DNA of 64,000 nucleotides from Beroe ovata (taxonomy: Eukaryota > Ctenophora > Nuda > Beroida > Beroidae). The stretch covers positions 181,038 to 245,037 of the forward strand of contig CAMPET010000097.1 in NCBI GenBank assembly GCA_946803715.1, read 5' to 3'. Below are positions 63,871-64,000 of this stretch, piece after piece. The translations under genes were made by a program, and so were the position numbers. The notes beneath the pieces were generated by a model. It made no database searches and was not told the origin of the DNA. It was given only the letters and a program-made list of their open reading frames with translations. Every line of letters begins with the position of its first letter. Position 1 is the first letter of the stretch.

Positions 63871-64000
63871 TGCCAACAAAACGAGGTACGTCCGAGTGTG
63901 CCACCAGTGGGTACATCACGTGATTGGCGGTAACTATAATGGTTCCTTCGGAATGTTTATAGGCTAAATCCTCTCCAATTGACGCCNTTGATACGCTAAG

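Overview
The window is animal nuclear DNA. The genes are split by short GT/AG introns, the telomere-type hexamer TTAGGG occurs internally, and the families are metazoan: CEP290, NUP133, NME6, ZSWIM7, ADAM, a rhodopsin-like GPCR, ShKT domains and a phosphotyrosine adaptor. Base composition is moderately AT-rich and mobile DNA of many classes is dense. This suits an invertebrate, plausibly an early-branching one such as a sponge, cnidarian or ctenophore, but the sequence alone does not settle the phylum. Single n characters, often inside or next to repeats, look like collapsed assembly gaps; one 279-base N run lies at 61974-62252.

Layout. 1-8471: a possible plus-strand terminal exon, then the N-terminal half of CEP290 on the minus strand (21 exons chained by phase). 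8777-16440: two intronless papain-family genes, one with an intact cysteine catalytic site and one ShKT domain (minus), the other with Ser in place of the catalytic Cys and 17 ShKT-like domains (plus); a decayed Helitron helicase lies between them. 16863-17285: ZSWIM7/SWS1. 17286-21126: foldback and dispersed repeats. 21127-22881: class A GPCR. 23882-24262: MITE with a TTAGGG-like core. 25541-26917: MFS transporter. 30339-32084: scaffold with 12 acidic [DE]-[IVL]-Y sites. 32700-38980: GC-rich palindromes, minisatellites and foldbacks.

39378-40656: PNPLA2-type patatin lipase. 41384-41857: NME6. 42356-46709: N-terminal beta-propeller exons of a NUP133-like nucleoporin; one long intron holds a third papain-family gene (43422-45011, minus) and a hammerhead-ribozyme motif (43065-43120, minus). 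47131-48220: foldback full of TGACGTCA. 50042-53670: MULE-type DNA transposon with FLYWCH-MULE protein and a 9-bp target duplication; 54571-55825 is a rearranged relative, and an unrecognised 214-residue ORF lies between them. 57154-59221: two inverted arms of about 675 bp flanking a broken retroviral-type integrase fragment. 59628-60784: N-terminal exons of an ADAM protease. 62261-63478: 3' part of a Penelope-like retroelement.

The most unusual biology is the papain-family trio: intronless ORFs, a TATA-like box 36-52 bp before each ATG, and different C-terminal cysteine-rich modules. The Ser-for-Cys member with its alternating A/B ShKT array is the main candidate for an undescribed system. 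The hammerhead motif and the long-inverted-repeat integrase element come next. Exon joins were derived by hand from splice signals and phase; names rest on remembered family features, not on searches.
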